A stretch of DNA of 64,000 bases from Thalassia testudinum. Taxonomy: Eukaryota > Streptophyta > Magnoliopsida > Alismatales > Hydrocharitaceae. The translations under genes were made by a program, and so were the position numbers. This document shows, piece after piece, positions 43,525 to 55,720 of this stretch. Position 1 is the stretch's first letter. Each line of letters starts with the position of its first letter. The stretch is taken from assembly GCA_037157565.1 (NCBI GenBank), contig JAZHRO010000012.1, positions 63,107,501-63,171,500 on the forward strand. The letters run 5' to 3'. The notes under the pieces were generated by a model. It was not told where the DNA came from, ran no database searches, and saw nothing but the letters and a program-made list of their open reading frames with translations.

Positions 43525-44400
43525 TCTTTGATTTCTCAAGACCTGCGGCTATCTGTCGTTTTTCTTTTTTTTTTTTTGTATTTTTTTATTTCCTGTTCTC
43601 TTAAACAACCCCCTCCCCCCCCCCCCCCCCCCCTCTCTCATTTTAATTTCCTTCTTATATTTTTTTATTTGAGATCAACATTAATTATATTTCTACGAGA
43701 GTATCAGCTACTATAAATCTAATCTAAAATATTAATTAAAAATTAAAATACATTAGATAAAATATTTTATAATGTACGATAGGTATCAATCGATATTTTT
43801 TATTTTTCATCAGTCGAAAATTAAGATACATCGAGTAATACACACGATGTGTTGATTTTTCACCGATTAAAAATTAAAATATACAAGTTGAAAATCATGT
43901 TAAACTTTCATATAATTAACTTTTACACTCCCGCGGTAATTTCTCAAAACCTGCGACTCTATGACTTTTTTTTTTAATTTTCGATTCTCTCATCTCATTT
44001 CTTTTATTTTTCTCTAATTTGATTTTTCTTGCACGATGTTTATCATATACATCCATTTCGAATTCCCTCTTCACCAACGACCTCCTCGTCATATGCTCTT
44101 TCATTAGAGATAAATATTTATTATATTTTTATGAAAGTAACATGCAGTATAAACCCAATCTAAGATACCGATTGAAAATCAAAATATACTGGAAAAAGCA
44201 TTTTACAATGCATAGTGCGTATTGATTTCGAATCAGTGTTTTTGATTTTTCACCGATCAAAAATCAAAATATATTCAGCAATACATGTTGCAACACACGA
44301 TGTTTTAATTTTCCACCAATCGAAAATGAAGATACACCGGTTGAAAATCATGTTAGACTTTCATATGATTGATTTTTACACTCTCACAGCAAGGCTCAAG
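43525..44400. repeat. Two degenerate ~408-bp tandem units
   Basis: A unit beginning TTTCTCAAGACCTGCGG (about 43531) recurs as TTTCTCAAAACCTGCGAC (about 43939). Both continue through a GAGAT...TTATATTT part, AATCTAA, several CACCGAT/AAAAAT...AAAATA words and GTTGAAAATCATGTTA. The first unit also holds a C run of ~19 (43615-43633). Confidence 0.75.
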
Positions 44401-45000
44401 TTAAAAACTAGTTTATATAAAGTTAAAATTTTATAAACTCATGGGGTCGAATTCAACTTGCAACTCGAGTGAGTTTGGTTGGATGAAAACCTACAATGAT
44501 TAGATTCAGATACATTTTAATCAACCTGTTAAAGAAAGGTTAGATTTGGTTGGAAGAAACCTACAAATCGTACGGGTATATTTTGTCAGGACATGAATAA
44601 GGCAATGCGTTTTGCAACGAGTGTTGCAACGTATGGTCAGAATCAACCAGTTGAAAATCAGAAGCAATTGTTTGAAAATGAAAATCAATCTATTGAAAAT
44701 AAAGTAGATCAAACATATCGGTTGGAAATAATTTTCAATCAATTGAAAATTAAAATACATAGGTTAAAAATCAAAACACATTAGTTGAAAATGAAAATAC
44801 ACCAATATATTTTTTCCTTTCTATTGATGGTAAATAATTTTTCACTTGCAACGTAATTTTTCACTTACGTGAAGTAATTTTTCACTTAGCAAGTGTTTTT
44901 TTAAATATAAAAAGTAATTTTCACCGATAGAAAATTAAAATACATTGATTAAAATCACAATTCTCTCTTTAAACGATGCAAAATGCATTACAATATACAT
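44401..45000. repeat. AT-rich region with GTTGAAAAT words
   Basis: GTTGAAAATCA, GTTAAAAATCA and ATTGAAAATTAAAATACA recur between 44640 and 44950, resembling parts of the ~408-bp units. No reading frame is supported. Confidence 0.5.
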
Positions 45001-46900
45001 TTATTTATCTTTTAACATTTTATAATTATTCTTTAGATGTTTATTATATCTTGAAATTTATAATTCCATCCTCGAATCGGCTTGCCCCAATACTCTTCCA
45101 AATCCCAAAATCCACCGCATTATGATATCACGATACAACCCTCAAGATCTGCATATAACGATGTCGTTTCTCGCCCAACTCACAACTTCACCTCTCTCAC
45201 CACCTACCAATCTCATTGACACTATATTGGATTATGAGTTAGATCTCAAGTTGATCCAATGTGTAGTAGTAGAGGACTGAATTCATTAACTTCATTTTGT
45301 TGTATAAGAAAATTCATTTTCATTTGAAATATTCGTCATACACAACAGATCATATATAAGAAGCTTGTCCACAAAATACTTAATTAAAATTCAATTGCAT
45401 GAATCATAAGAACTTGATTTCAAGGAAGTTCTTATAAGAAAAATGCATAAATTATTTATGACATATTCCTTCGACATGCCTGGTTTATATGTTTTCTATG
45501 TCTTTTTTTAAAGGTACAACACAGGTATTTCAATTTTTTTTTAGATAAAAGGATTTTTTTTTTTTTTTTTATCACTCAGGATCCCATCCAAGCAAATTGA
45601 GTAAAATTTTACCACCCCTACATCAATTCTGTATGTAATATAGGAATAGCAATTTGAATCTAAATTTCTTCCATCAAAATCAGCAGCTCAAATCATTTGA
45701 TTATAACGAGAGTAAGAACCTACACAATAACATGCTCATCCTAACAGGGACGTTTGGATTAGCATTTAGTATTGGTCAAGGTGCACGATGGTGTAGTTTT
45801 CAATGAAGAGAAAGTATGATTTTGAGTTTTTCGAGTTTCCTCGGGAGAGCAATTGCCATTGAATAACCTTTTTTGAATTTCAACCCTTTGACCTTTTTGC
45901 TCGTTCACCAAATCTTCTTCAATTCTGTTTAAGAGTCGAAAAATATGAGTTTCCATGGAAGAAAGAAGCTGTTCTCCAGCCATCCTACGTTAAAAACTTT
46001 TCTATTTTCCACCATAAAGTTTCCTCAGGCTCATTCAGAAAGGGGAAGAAGGGGGCACTACAAATAAAAGTGGCAAATTCCTTCTTTGATGCTTTGTTTT
46101 ACCATGGAAGGATGGGATAAGAAGATTTGCCTTGATTTAACCGAGTTCGGTGTTTGGGGAGAAAAAATAAGGAAAATATTTTGTGCACCATGATTTATAC
46201 CCAAGATCACACCCATCATGATCTTGGCTGAGCGTCGGACCAATAAGATAATGCGAGATTTCTACTTTAAGTGAGTGGGAGGTAATTTCAATATAGGGGA
46301 TAAAACTGATGACAAGAATGTTCTGAGAGGGGCAGAACTTCAAGTCAAATTTTGGATAACTTATCCTGTTAGATAAGTAGCGTCAACTCTCCCCTTCCAA
46401 AGAGGTCCTAAATATATACATAAGTAAGATAAAATAATAAAGACCACGGAGCGGATTCTATCTCTCTGGAAGAGAAATAAATACACCCCCCCCCCCCCCA
46501 CCAACTGTCTCTGAAAAAGCTTCCCAAATGATCCACAGGGCCTTTTTAATCTCTCTTCTTCCCCCAACCTTTTTTTCATCTTTCCTTCTTTTGAGAAGAA
46601 AAAGGAGAATTAAATCTTTTGGCAGAGGAGGGAAAGTGTGTGTAATTAATGTAAAGTTGTTGTGGGGGAAGAGGGGGAAGGGATCAGCTTTGTGCAGCAG
46701 AGGCCATTATTTTTTCTTTTTTTTTCCTGACGTCCACTGTAATAATATTGCATCCCCATCATTTTTTTGGATAAAGAGATATAACCAAATAATGAGATTA
46801 GTCATTTGATTGAACGGTTCGTCGTGAACAATAAACACATGCAATAATTTCACGATGTTCCCTTGTTCATGGTCGCCCCTCAACAGGAGGAAAAGGGTGC
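45001..46900. other. Unassigned stretch
   Basis: No gene or element is recognised. Poly(T) runs lie at 45534-45543 and 45555-45570, and a C run at about 46486-46499. Confidence 0.35.
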
Positions 46901-46929
46901 AAGGATCTCCATTAAAATCAAGAAAATAG

Positions 46930-47660
46930 TTACGGAAAAAGAGAACGATTACCTTACAAGGTTGGCGACAAGCGCAGAGGTCAAGGGAGCAGTGTGGTCC
47001 ATATGCATGGACAAGGCCCTTGGATCATACGGGTGTAATGCAGCATTTTTTAGAAAGTGCTGGAGCATTATAGTGAGGGACATCCATGAAGCGGTGGGAG
47101 GCATCGTGGGAGAGATCAATGGTACTTTTCTCATGCTAATACCTAAGATCGATTGCGCTGGTTCTATTTCCGACTTGCGCTCATTCACGTGTTGTAATGT
47201 GTTATAAAAGGTAACATCTAAGCTTCTTGCAAAGAGGCTTGGAGAGGTCATGTCCGGGTTGACTGAATTAACCCACGGAGCATTCGTTAATGGTCGTTGC
47301 CTGGCGGACTGCTTGCTTCTAGCAGCAAAATTTGATGGACTTCCACGAGGATAGGTTAAGAAGGCTATGTGTGAAGGCTGACATACCCGAAGCTTATGAC
47401 ATGGTGAGCAGGAGTTACATTTATGGAGCAATGGATTGCATGGGATTCCACAGGGATTGGATACAATGGATACGAGAGTGCATGGAGAGGCCATCCATTG
47501 CTTAATGGGATGGCTAGTTAGGATGATTAGAACGATGAGAGGACTTTCACAGGGGGGATCTCTTGTTGTCCCTATTCTTCACCATCGGGACGAACACACT
47601 ATCTTTAATTCTACAAGTGCAAGTTGAAAAAGGGAAGGTTGAAGGTCCTTACAATTGGTG
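46930..47660 (+). pseudogene. Second LINE reverse-transcriptase fragment
   Basis: The frame at 46863-47207 reads FFRKCWSIIVRDIHEAV, TFLMLIPK and SISDLRSFTCCNVL. After a stop it continues VTSKLLAKRLGEVMSG, HGAFVNGRCLADCLLLA and, in other frames, LSQGGS...LVVPIL near 47545. These are the N-terminal and finger blocks of a plant L1 reverse transcriptase. The catalytic box and the 3' end are not found. It looks older than the LINE at 40678. Confidence 0.8.
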
Positions 47661-47879
47661 GCACGAAGCTTGTGTTTCAATTTTTTTGCATATGACATGG
47701 GGCCTTTATTCAAATTTTGGTTGCCCTTGATTCGCATCTAAATGCCTACCGGCAATCTTCTTTCTAGGAGAAGCATAGGCCTTGGCTTCGATAAATGATT
47801 AGCTAAGTGGGCTTCGAGAGGGCAATGGTTGAGGTGTTAGAGGTTGGTGCACCGGGGTCAAGTGGAGGGGGTTTCTGTT
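47661..47879. other. Unassigned junction region
   Basis: Short stretch between the LINE remnant and LTR D. Nothing recognised. Confidence 0.3.
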
Positions 47880-49607
47880 GGCATGCTTTCGTCAAGTTTG
47901 AAATATACGTCGTAATGTAGTTAACAAAAGCGAATTGATAACATTTAAATTTATAAGTGCTTGAAAAATAAATGTGAGTTCTGAGATCGTTCGTAGAGAA
48001 CATAATAATAAGTCAATGGGATATCAATAAAAAAATAGTCACAATTATATTCAATAATAACACTTAACCACTAGTCACAATTGTAAACAATGAGCACAAT
48101 AATTCATAAAAGATATGCGATGAACATTAATAAAAAATATATTTAATAATAACAAATTGTATTTCAAAAGTCAATGGGATAAAAATAATAATAAAACCCT
48201 AAATATGGTGATTTCAATCACCAATTAATTCCACCAATCAAGCACATATCCTAAAGTTTCAAACCAAATCAATTTTCTAACAGTGGTCTCGAACTACTTA
48301 ACCACAAAAATCCATGTCAACCAAATATGTCGACAGAACCTAGAGACAATATCAAGCACAAGGCCCAGACGTCAAGCATAAGAGCCAGATGACTTAAATG
48401 TCCAAGCCTTCAGCCATAGCCAACTCAAAAACACCCAAGTGTTGGGCATGTGTGCATGCTTCCCGAGGCATGTGTGCACGAACCCTGAGGCAAAACCACC
48501 CTCCACCCTCCTTACAATCCTCTTCCTTTCTTAATCGGGTATACGAGTATGCACAGTAACGGGTAATTGGGTCATGAATAGGAACCAGACTCACCGGCAG
48601 TGGTAATGGGTGAGAAGTGAGTCACGTGAGATGAGTAAGGGGACCTCACCCCCGTGACAGGCGATGAGCCCACTTCACAAAAGCATTTTATACGTTGTTC
48701 CAAGTTTAGCGCAAACAAAGTGGGACTAAATCCCACTCTCCTTCCTTGCATGCACAGCCAAAGAAGCTTACGTTAATTGGAGCTGCAACTACTACTTTGA
48801 TTGAGAGCCTAGAAGGTAGCCTGGACGTAATCCACATTTTCTGGAAGTGGTTGCAGGGGCGGAGGACGAGTGACGGTGGCGTATGATGGTGATGATTCGA
48901 CGATGACGGCGAAGGCCTGGTGACACCTGAAAACAAGAATACGAGCTAATAAGCCAAATTCAAGCCCTCAATAGGGTTGTTGGAGGATGGCGAGTTCAAC
49001 GGCGATGGTGGCAAGGTGATTGGAGCATCGTGGAGGCTGGATGGTGTTGGAGACAAGGGTGGTTGATGGGTTTGCCTAGCTGGAGTTTTGGGTGAGTGAA
49101 ACCTTAAATTAAGAGAGGGCTTTTGATGGTGGCGTCAAGGGGAAGGTTTTGGTGGTGGTGGTTGGTTGTTTGATGGTGTGATGTGGATGGGTGAAGCTCA
49201 CCGAAGCTTCGCCGGACACGAAGAAGATGGAGAGGGAGACGATGGTGTGGCAGTTGAATCGGGGCACTAAGGGAGAAGACCTAAGCTAAGAAGAGAAAGG
49301 GAGAGAGAGAACCTAAATTATGGATGAAAAGAAGGGGGGTTCGTGCTGGTGTGACTTGCCGGGCACGGAGGGGATGAAAACTCCGGTGAGAGATAGGACG
49401 ATAAGGAAAGGGGGAGGTGGCCTTCGCTATGGCCGGTAAGAGGTGGAAGAGAGAGAGGAAGGCGAAGGGCCAGACAATTTGACTGTTGGTCGGCCGGAGG
49501 ACGACAGGGGAAGGTCGCTGGGGCTGCGGCGGAGGTGGTTGGAGAACATAAGAAGTAGGTGTTTTGGCCTAGAATCCGGCTCAAATGATCATAAGACGTT
49601 CGGGGAG

Positions 49608-49616
49608 CTTTTATAG
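49608..49616 (-). promoter_or_regulatory. TATA box of LTR D
   Basis: CTATAAAAG on the minus strand, the same core as in the P LTR. Confidence 0.65.
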
Positions 49617-49766
49617 AGGTCGAATATGAACTCAAATTGGAAGAATTGAGCCATGGGAGTAGGATTTAGAATCAACAGAGAACCCATGCTTTCTTTGACT
49701 TCGTGTGATCTTTTTGCTCCAAATCAGCATCTAAGATCTTGATTAAATGGTTCTCCATCATCTGAA

Positions 49767-49799
49767 CACCAATCCCACCAAATTTGGTGGGATTTGGTG
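49767..49799 (-). promoter_or_regulatory. Strong stem-loop upstream of the LTR D TATA box
   Basis: CACCAATCCCACCAAA pairs with TTTGGTGGGATTTGGTG, with one bulged base and almost no loop. It lies 150 bases upstream of the TATA box on the element's strand. Confidence 0.85.
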
Positions 49800-50462
49800 A
49801 TGATTCGCTGGGGGTTTTGGTCGGAGCTTTGGGGCTTACGTGTAAGAAACAAAGATTTTAAGGATTATATTGTAAACTAAATCAAAATGGACTTTGATTG
49901 GGCCAAATTTTGGTATTAGCCTAATTTGGACCCAAGGAATCTAATGGTGAACTTGGATTTAAGTTTTGACCACGTTTGATTAGGTAAATTGCACAAAAAC
50001 CCAACTCAGGGCAAATACACATTTGAAACTCTATTCTAAGTCAAAATGAGTTCAGATAGTTAAAAGAAAGGTGCCAAACCTCTTACAATGATTTTATATG
50101 AATTTTATGAGGTTTATATTAATTTTATTCTGATCAGAACCTCTTTAATTTAAGTAGGGTTGATAATCAAGGTTTTTAGTCTTATTTTGGTCCTTGAAAT
50201 GCGTAAAACCTTGATTGAGTCGGTGTAAGCCCACTTCTTGGTTTTTAATATTCAATTGATCTCTAATTAACCCTTGAATAATCCCTTCGGTAATTTGCAT
50301 TCGTGATGTACTGTTGAAAAAGTAGAATTAATCATGTTTTCTTGTCTTCTTCTCAAATTAGGCTAGAGTGGAATTACAGTCTTCAAACGATCATTTAAGA
50401 GCAGTTATCTCTTGATTCCAACTAAATTAAGTTAATTATGACGAGTGATGGAGTTACCATCA

Positions 50463-52566
50463 ACTCCCATGCTGGGAGATGTAGCAGCCGACTTAGAGTT
50501 GGTTGGTGGCAGGGGTGGTCCCCCTCCACCTTCGGATAAGGGCCATTCATGGTGGTTGCAAGGGATTCCCTACACTTCGAGGAAGGGAAGGTGCATATGT
50601 AGTCAAAAGTGGAGGTATGGGCAAAGACTTGACAACACGTACACAAAGGGGGCTTCCATTCATAGGCACATCACCAAAGACCTTGACTCTTACCTACTTC
50701 GACTTGCCCTTCTCTAGCAAAAGAGCAATGAGGCATTAAGCATGGTCGAGCTTAAGAAACTTTTCTGTGGCGGTGCCTGTAGCAAGGGGTTCTCCAATTG
50801 CACTCCCAAGTAAGACAAGGGTCCATCGTGTCTAGTAAACATGGTCTAAATTGGGCAACTTGACCCAGATCGGGATCTCCTTGGGCAATTCCTTCATCAT
50901 GAGGAAACTACCTTCCCACTTGAGTAGGAGATGGGGTGATTCCTATAATGCCAGACCTTGGACTCTAAGACTCAGTCATAGTCCTCTGTAAGGTTGAACT
51001 TTGCTAGGAAGAAATCTTAACCAATGTGACATGAAGGTGGGGAAGGTAAAGGCATGAGTTGTGGAAGTCCAAGATGTAGAAGATGAGCGTGTTTGCCTAC
51101 AGTTACTTTGACTCTGCAATCACCTCAATTGAGATGACCATAATGGGCTCTGCATCACAAATCTTTGGGTGGTAGTAGGATAAGGGCCACCTTGAGGAAC
51201 TCGATTGAGAAAGAAGGCTTAGGAATGTCCACCAGGGTCCAGAGGGTGGAGGGGAGAGGGGTGGGATGGAGGCCGGTGGGAGGGGCTCCTAGCAGTTGTG
51301 GGAGATGGGAAGGAGGAGTTTTGGGGGTGGTGGGAAGGGCTCTGAGGGGTTGGGATGGAGTTGGCGGTGGAGGAAGGGCGGCGATGGGTAGGGTTTTGAG
51401 AGGTGGAGTGGGAGGAGGGAAGCAAGGTCGTCTTCTCCCCCTAGGAGATATTCCCTTCCTTCTAAATGTGCACCACCAACATTGGTGTCACTTCTTTTGT
51501 GAATGTCCTCATTTAGAAACTAAAAAGGCAAACTTGTTGAAAGTGCTTGGATACATCTCCTTAGCCATAAATATCATTAAAGCTTGACCTTGGGGGACTT
51601 ATATCCAAATTTTCCTTCCTATGAAATACCTAGTTCCTTCATGAAAAGTTGGTGATTAATAGGAAAGTTGAAGTAGCTTGCAGGGTAGTGCATATTGCAA
51701 AAAAAAGGGAAATGGGAAAATATGTAGCCCTCCCACTACCTCATCAAAAGTTCTAGTGTCCCTCTCATGATGTCTAGAGTGAACTTATACCTAAATATAA
51801 AGAGGTTGTCGAGATGATGAGAACTTTTGAAATAAAATTGGATCCCACCATTGGGCACCAAAAGAAGTTCAACAAAAGCATGAGGCCAAATTCAATCCTC
51901 ACCATTGACCAAGTTGAAATTGATGGCAATCGCTATAGATGGTGCAAAATAGTGGTTCTCCTGTCACTAGAGGATGCTATCTAGTGGTGGTTTGCAAAAT
52001 CAAACAGAAGATACATCTACACCGTATTGATCAGAATTTTAATGATACTCTATCAAGAAAAAAAGAAAAAGGCATTTGTAAATAATTCCATAGAAGAGAT
52101 CATTTGACGCGATCTGCAATGAGAGAAGTATGTGGAATCTTTATAGTGAATCATTCCCAAGGTCCAATCTTAATTGAGAAAAAGCGTCTTTAGTATTTAT
52201 CATATTTAAGCCCACTAAATGAAAATCAATAACTTAAAATGTTCAAATCCAAGTAATTTTCAATTCTTATAATCAATGTTTAGAAAAACGACCAGGCATG
52301 CCAAGTAGGCATTCAAGAACTCCTTGACACCCCTTCACCCAAGCACATCCATATATAATAATAGCCCATTATTTTATTTGTCCAAAGTCAAGTACTCTAT
52401 ATACCTAAGTAGTTAGGTTAAGTACTTATGGCTCGACTACCCAAATACTTTACCAAGAAGATCCTTACTCCCAAAAAAATGCCTGCTGGGTCCAACATCC
52501 CTCCAAGCAATTACGCTTAATATTTCATATACATATTTACCTTTTATCAAGAACTTTTGATGTTAG
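50463..52566. other. Unassigned stretch with a G-rich tract
   Basis: If LTR D is a 3' LTR, the interior of its element should lie here, but no pol homology is visible. The G-rich tract at 51230-51425 is listed separately. Confidence 0.35.
51230..51425 (+). repeat. G-rich tract
   Basis: Runs of three to five G recur (GGGGAGAGGGGTGGGATGG, GGGGGTGGTGGGAAGGG). It has potential for four-stranded DNA. Confidence 0.7.
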
Positions 52567-52846
52567 TGTAACTAAAATCTTTTAAAATTATTTAAATATC
52601 ATGCACTTCACCATATTATCGATTATATTATTGAAAATATTATGTCATTTTTATATTTGTCATTCTTTTAGTTATAATTGTTAAAATTAATAATTTTGGA
52701 TTAAAAATTAATAAAAAAAATTTTAACTCCTAAAATTTATTTTCTAATTTGCAAATATTATTTTTTAATCATCAAATTTTACTTTATTTTTTATTTTCAC
52801 ACTCTTCTTCCTCCTCTCCACTTCACCTTCCACCACCTCCCCCACC
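52567..52846. repeat. Left arm of a long AT-rich inverted repeat
   Basis: Read as the complement of 55474-55720 it shows the same order of blocks: ATTGAAAATATTATGTCATTT here against ATTGAAATAATTACGTCATTT there, then TTAGTTATAATTGTTAAA against TTAGTCATAATCATTAAA. The solo LTR lies between the arms. Confidence 0.75.
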
Positions 52847-52851
52847 CCTTC
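52847..52851. repeat. Target-site duplication, left copy (CCTTC)
   Basis: CCTTC precedes TGTTACGA and recurs at 55469-55473. Confidence 0.85.
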
Positions 52852-55468
52852 TGTTACGAACGTGCGCTTCAGACGTCTTTTAAGACATCTGGGAGGTGGC
52901 CCAGACGTGTGGGAATCGGTTATTTTTGGCACGCTCTCCCTCTCTTTTTCCCTCTCTCCTGCGGCCGCAGACCCACCCTGTCCGCTTTCTCTCTCCTCCT
53001 CGCGCAGCCTTAAAAGGCCACGCCCTCTCCCTCACTCCCGTCACCTCCGCCCCCTTCCTCTTCTCCTTCCAACCAGTGCACGAGAGCGAGCGCGAGTGAG
53101 CGGCGGCAGCGACAGCCGTGGTGAGCCTGGGAGGAGGTGCTGCGCGTGGAAGAGGCGCTCGGCCGTGAGGGCGAGCTCGCCGGGGCTACTAGGGCCGGTC
53201 GACGGGGGGCGCAGCGGGCGTGGAGCGACGCGGGGGGGGGGGGGACTGCTGCAGTTTGAGCAGAAGGCGGACGAGACGCGGCACGGCCGGGCGTCGCGAT
53301 CAGAGGGCGAGTTGTGCCCTGGTTCTGGAAACGAGTTTCCAGAATCAGACGTCTGGGCTTCTAGCCAGACGACTGGAACGACGTCTGGAAGACTGTCCAG
53401 ACGTCTGAAAGGTGAGTTATTTCCGTCTTCTTCATTTTCTTCGACTGACCGTACTGTGAGAGAGAGATGGGTACGCGTAGGTTCGGTGATTCGCCATCCA
53501 ACGCGAATCAGACGTCTGGCTGTAGCACCAGACGATGGGAGCGACATCCAGACGTCCGGGGTGACCATCGGACGTCTGGAAACTAGGCCAGACGCCCCCG
53601 CAGGCTTCTGGACGTCTGAGAGCCCACGCAGAGCAAGGTAACCCCTGATCCAATTTTTAAGACGTCTGGAATAAGTTCCAGACGTCTGATTTTGCACTGT
53701 TTCGTCGTTTTTGACCCGTTTAAGGCCCTTTCGGGTTCCGTTTTCCACATTTCGAGTTGCGTTCTTTTTGGAATTAAATCATCTACCTGTCTACAGTAGC
53801 CATATACTGTTTTGAGAAACTCCTTGTGTTTGATCCTTGTGATAGGACCCAGTTCCGTTGTAGTCTCGGGGTTTGCGGAGGCACGTGGGATTTCCGACCA
53901 CGCCCCCAGTACTCCTGTTGTAACCGGTAGAGTGTTATTTAAGTTTATTAGCATAATCTGTTAAATTATGGAACCATAAATAGAACCTAGGACATTGCAT
54001 GAATCCTATGAATGAGAAACGAGATTGAATGATAGATCCTAGGGTGTTGCATAAATCCTACGGCTGGAAAACTAGATTTTATGATAGATCCTAAGGTATG
54101 ACACGAATCCTAGGACGGGAAAACTAGTGGAATATGTGAACACTGCAGTCTTGAAAATGTGGAAAAGAAATAATAGCTGCCTATAAATTTGTTTAAATAG
54201 CTGCCTGTTATGAATAAATGAACATGATTAAGAATATGTGATGTATGAACGTGAAACTGGAAAGGTGAAACCAGAATGCGCTGAGTTAAAGAGCTGGAAC
54301 CCTACGGGGAATTAGCAGTAGAACTCCTGGAAAGTGAATGGAATAGAATTGGGGAAGTGAGCTGGCCCTTGAGTAAGGAGTACCAAGGAGAGCGACTGTC
54401 CCCCTATTTAGTGTAGAGCAGAGCCAGCCGCCCCAGGGACCCTGTGTTAGGACTGGCCAATCTGTGCCGACTTGCTGGCCCTCGTGTACGTAGTACCGAG
54501 GAGAGCTACTAGTGTAGGGAGGTACTAGCTACCCCACGGACCCCGGGGTTCTGCTAGTCTCCTACATCGACTTGTTAGGTCCACTGGGGCAAACCAGGGT
54601 AGTCAGGCGAAGGTGCGCGGACTGTGGAGGGCAAGGCCCCTGTTTGGTTACTGTGGAGGGGTTGGACCCCTGTTACTGAGAGGGCTCTGCCCTGTACTGG
54701 TTCCGTGCTGTGCTTTGGGCGCACCCGTTAACGGAAACGACTGACCACGTGCCAGTGCGGGTTAGCTACCCGTGCGTTTACCGCGCGTGCCGTGGTCACC
54801 GTTATGCCTGTCAGTAACCTTGGGGTGGTTGACTGAGAGTATGATCACCACGGGGGACTCTCCCAGCCAGGAGAGCACCACGTGCTACTTCTATTGTTCG
54901 GAAAAGACTGCAATCAAGATCGTTCCCACGAGGAACATTCGAGATCAAGTGAAGGATTTGAGAGATAGATAAAATAGAAAGACGTAAATAAAGGAAGAAA
55001 GAAAATTAAAACAGCTACTGTACACTTTACCGTTTCTTTAGTTTAGCTGCCACTCTACTCAGCATTTTGCTAACGTGTTACACTCGTTACCTTTCAGGAC
55101 CAGGTGTTGAGCAGCCAGGGTCAGCGGCTGCAGAGGACACTGGGCCGAGTAGGGTCCAGTAAAGTTACCACTGTTCTCTTGTACCTCTTTTTGGTTCCAC
55201 TGTAGTGAGTAGTTCTTGTTTCCGTTGTACTTTTCCTTACTTGCAGTTCATATTATGTTATGAATGTTGTTCTACTGTTGTGGTGGTACATACTGTAATG
55301 GTTTCTTTCCTTACTGCTGTATTTTCTTACTGTTAGTTATATTCATGTTGAATGTGGTTTATTTTACTACTCTTTTGGTTACTTCCTTGTTGGACGACTA
55401 GGTCTTGGGTTTAGTCGAGTCGGTCCGATTCTCGTGTCTCGTAGGGACTCAGGAATCGAGTCATTATA
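52852..55468 (+). mobile_element. Solo LTR of family T, 2617 bp
   Basis: It begins TGTTACGAACG, ends GAGTCATTATA (decayed from TCGTAACA), and is flanked by CCTTC on both sides. It carries the palindrome CTGCGGCCGCAG (52959-52970), a TATA-like CCTTAAAAGG (53009-53018), a GACGTC cluster (52871-53690) and the tail shared with the other T LTRs (55110-55468). The TGTTACGA start pairs with the TCGTAACA end of intact copies as an 8-bp terminal inverted repeat. No internal region is present. Confidence 0.92.
52871..53690 (+). repeat. AGACGTCT palindrome cluster in the T solo LTR
   Basis: Many AGACGTCT or one-base variants. The last two form an inverted repeat, AGACGTCTGGAA (53660-53671) and TTCCAGACGTCT (53676-53687). 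Confidence 0.9.
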
Positions 55469-55473
55469 CCTTC
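55469..55473. repeat. Target-site duplication, right copy (CCTTC)
   Basis: It matches 52847-52851. Confidence 0.85.
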
Positions 55474-55720
55474 TCTCTGACGATGTGTAGGTAAGGAGGT
55501 AGGTGTAAAAAAAAAATTGAAGAATTAAAAAAATAAAATTTTATTATATTTAAATTTAAAATCATTATATTTAATGATTATGACTAACGAAATGATAAAT
55601 AAAAAAATGACGTAATTATTTCAATGATAAAATCAACAATATAATAAAGTAAATAGCATTTATGTAATTTAAAATATCATAAGTAAAAATTCCTTTTATC
55701 AATCATTTATTTAGAAAATT
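55474..55720. repeat. Right arm of the long AT-rich inverted repeat
   Basis: Reverse-complement partner of 52567-52846, diverged by point changes and short indels. Confidence 0.75.

Larger units (their letters stand above)
47880..50462 (-). mobile_element. LTR D, reversed, diverged A/P relative
   Basis: On the minus strand it starts TGATGGTAACTCCATCACTC at 50462, preceded by GCATGGGAGT (polypurine-like). It aligns with parts of the P LTR, e.g. CCAAATTTTGGTATTAGCC...TAATTTGGACC and TTTGACCACGTTTGA. A TATA box lies at 49616-49608 and a strong hairpin at 49767-49799. The inner end near 47880 is inferred from similarity of ACGAACGATCTCAGAAC to LTR ends. About 2.58 kb. Confidence 0.7.

Noticed and set aside
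43560..43633. Poly(T) and poly(C) runs as possible element ends
   Set aside because: No element body or target duplication is linked to them; simple homopolymers explain them.
52862..53641. 259-codon open frame on the plus strand
   Set aside because: It lies within the GC-rich start of a T solo LTR and overlaps a 235-codon frame on the other strand; the GACGTC repeats have no stops. No domain is visible.
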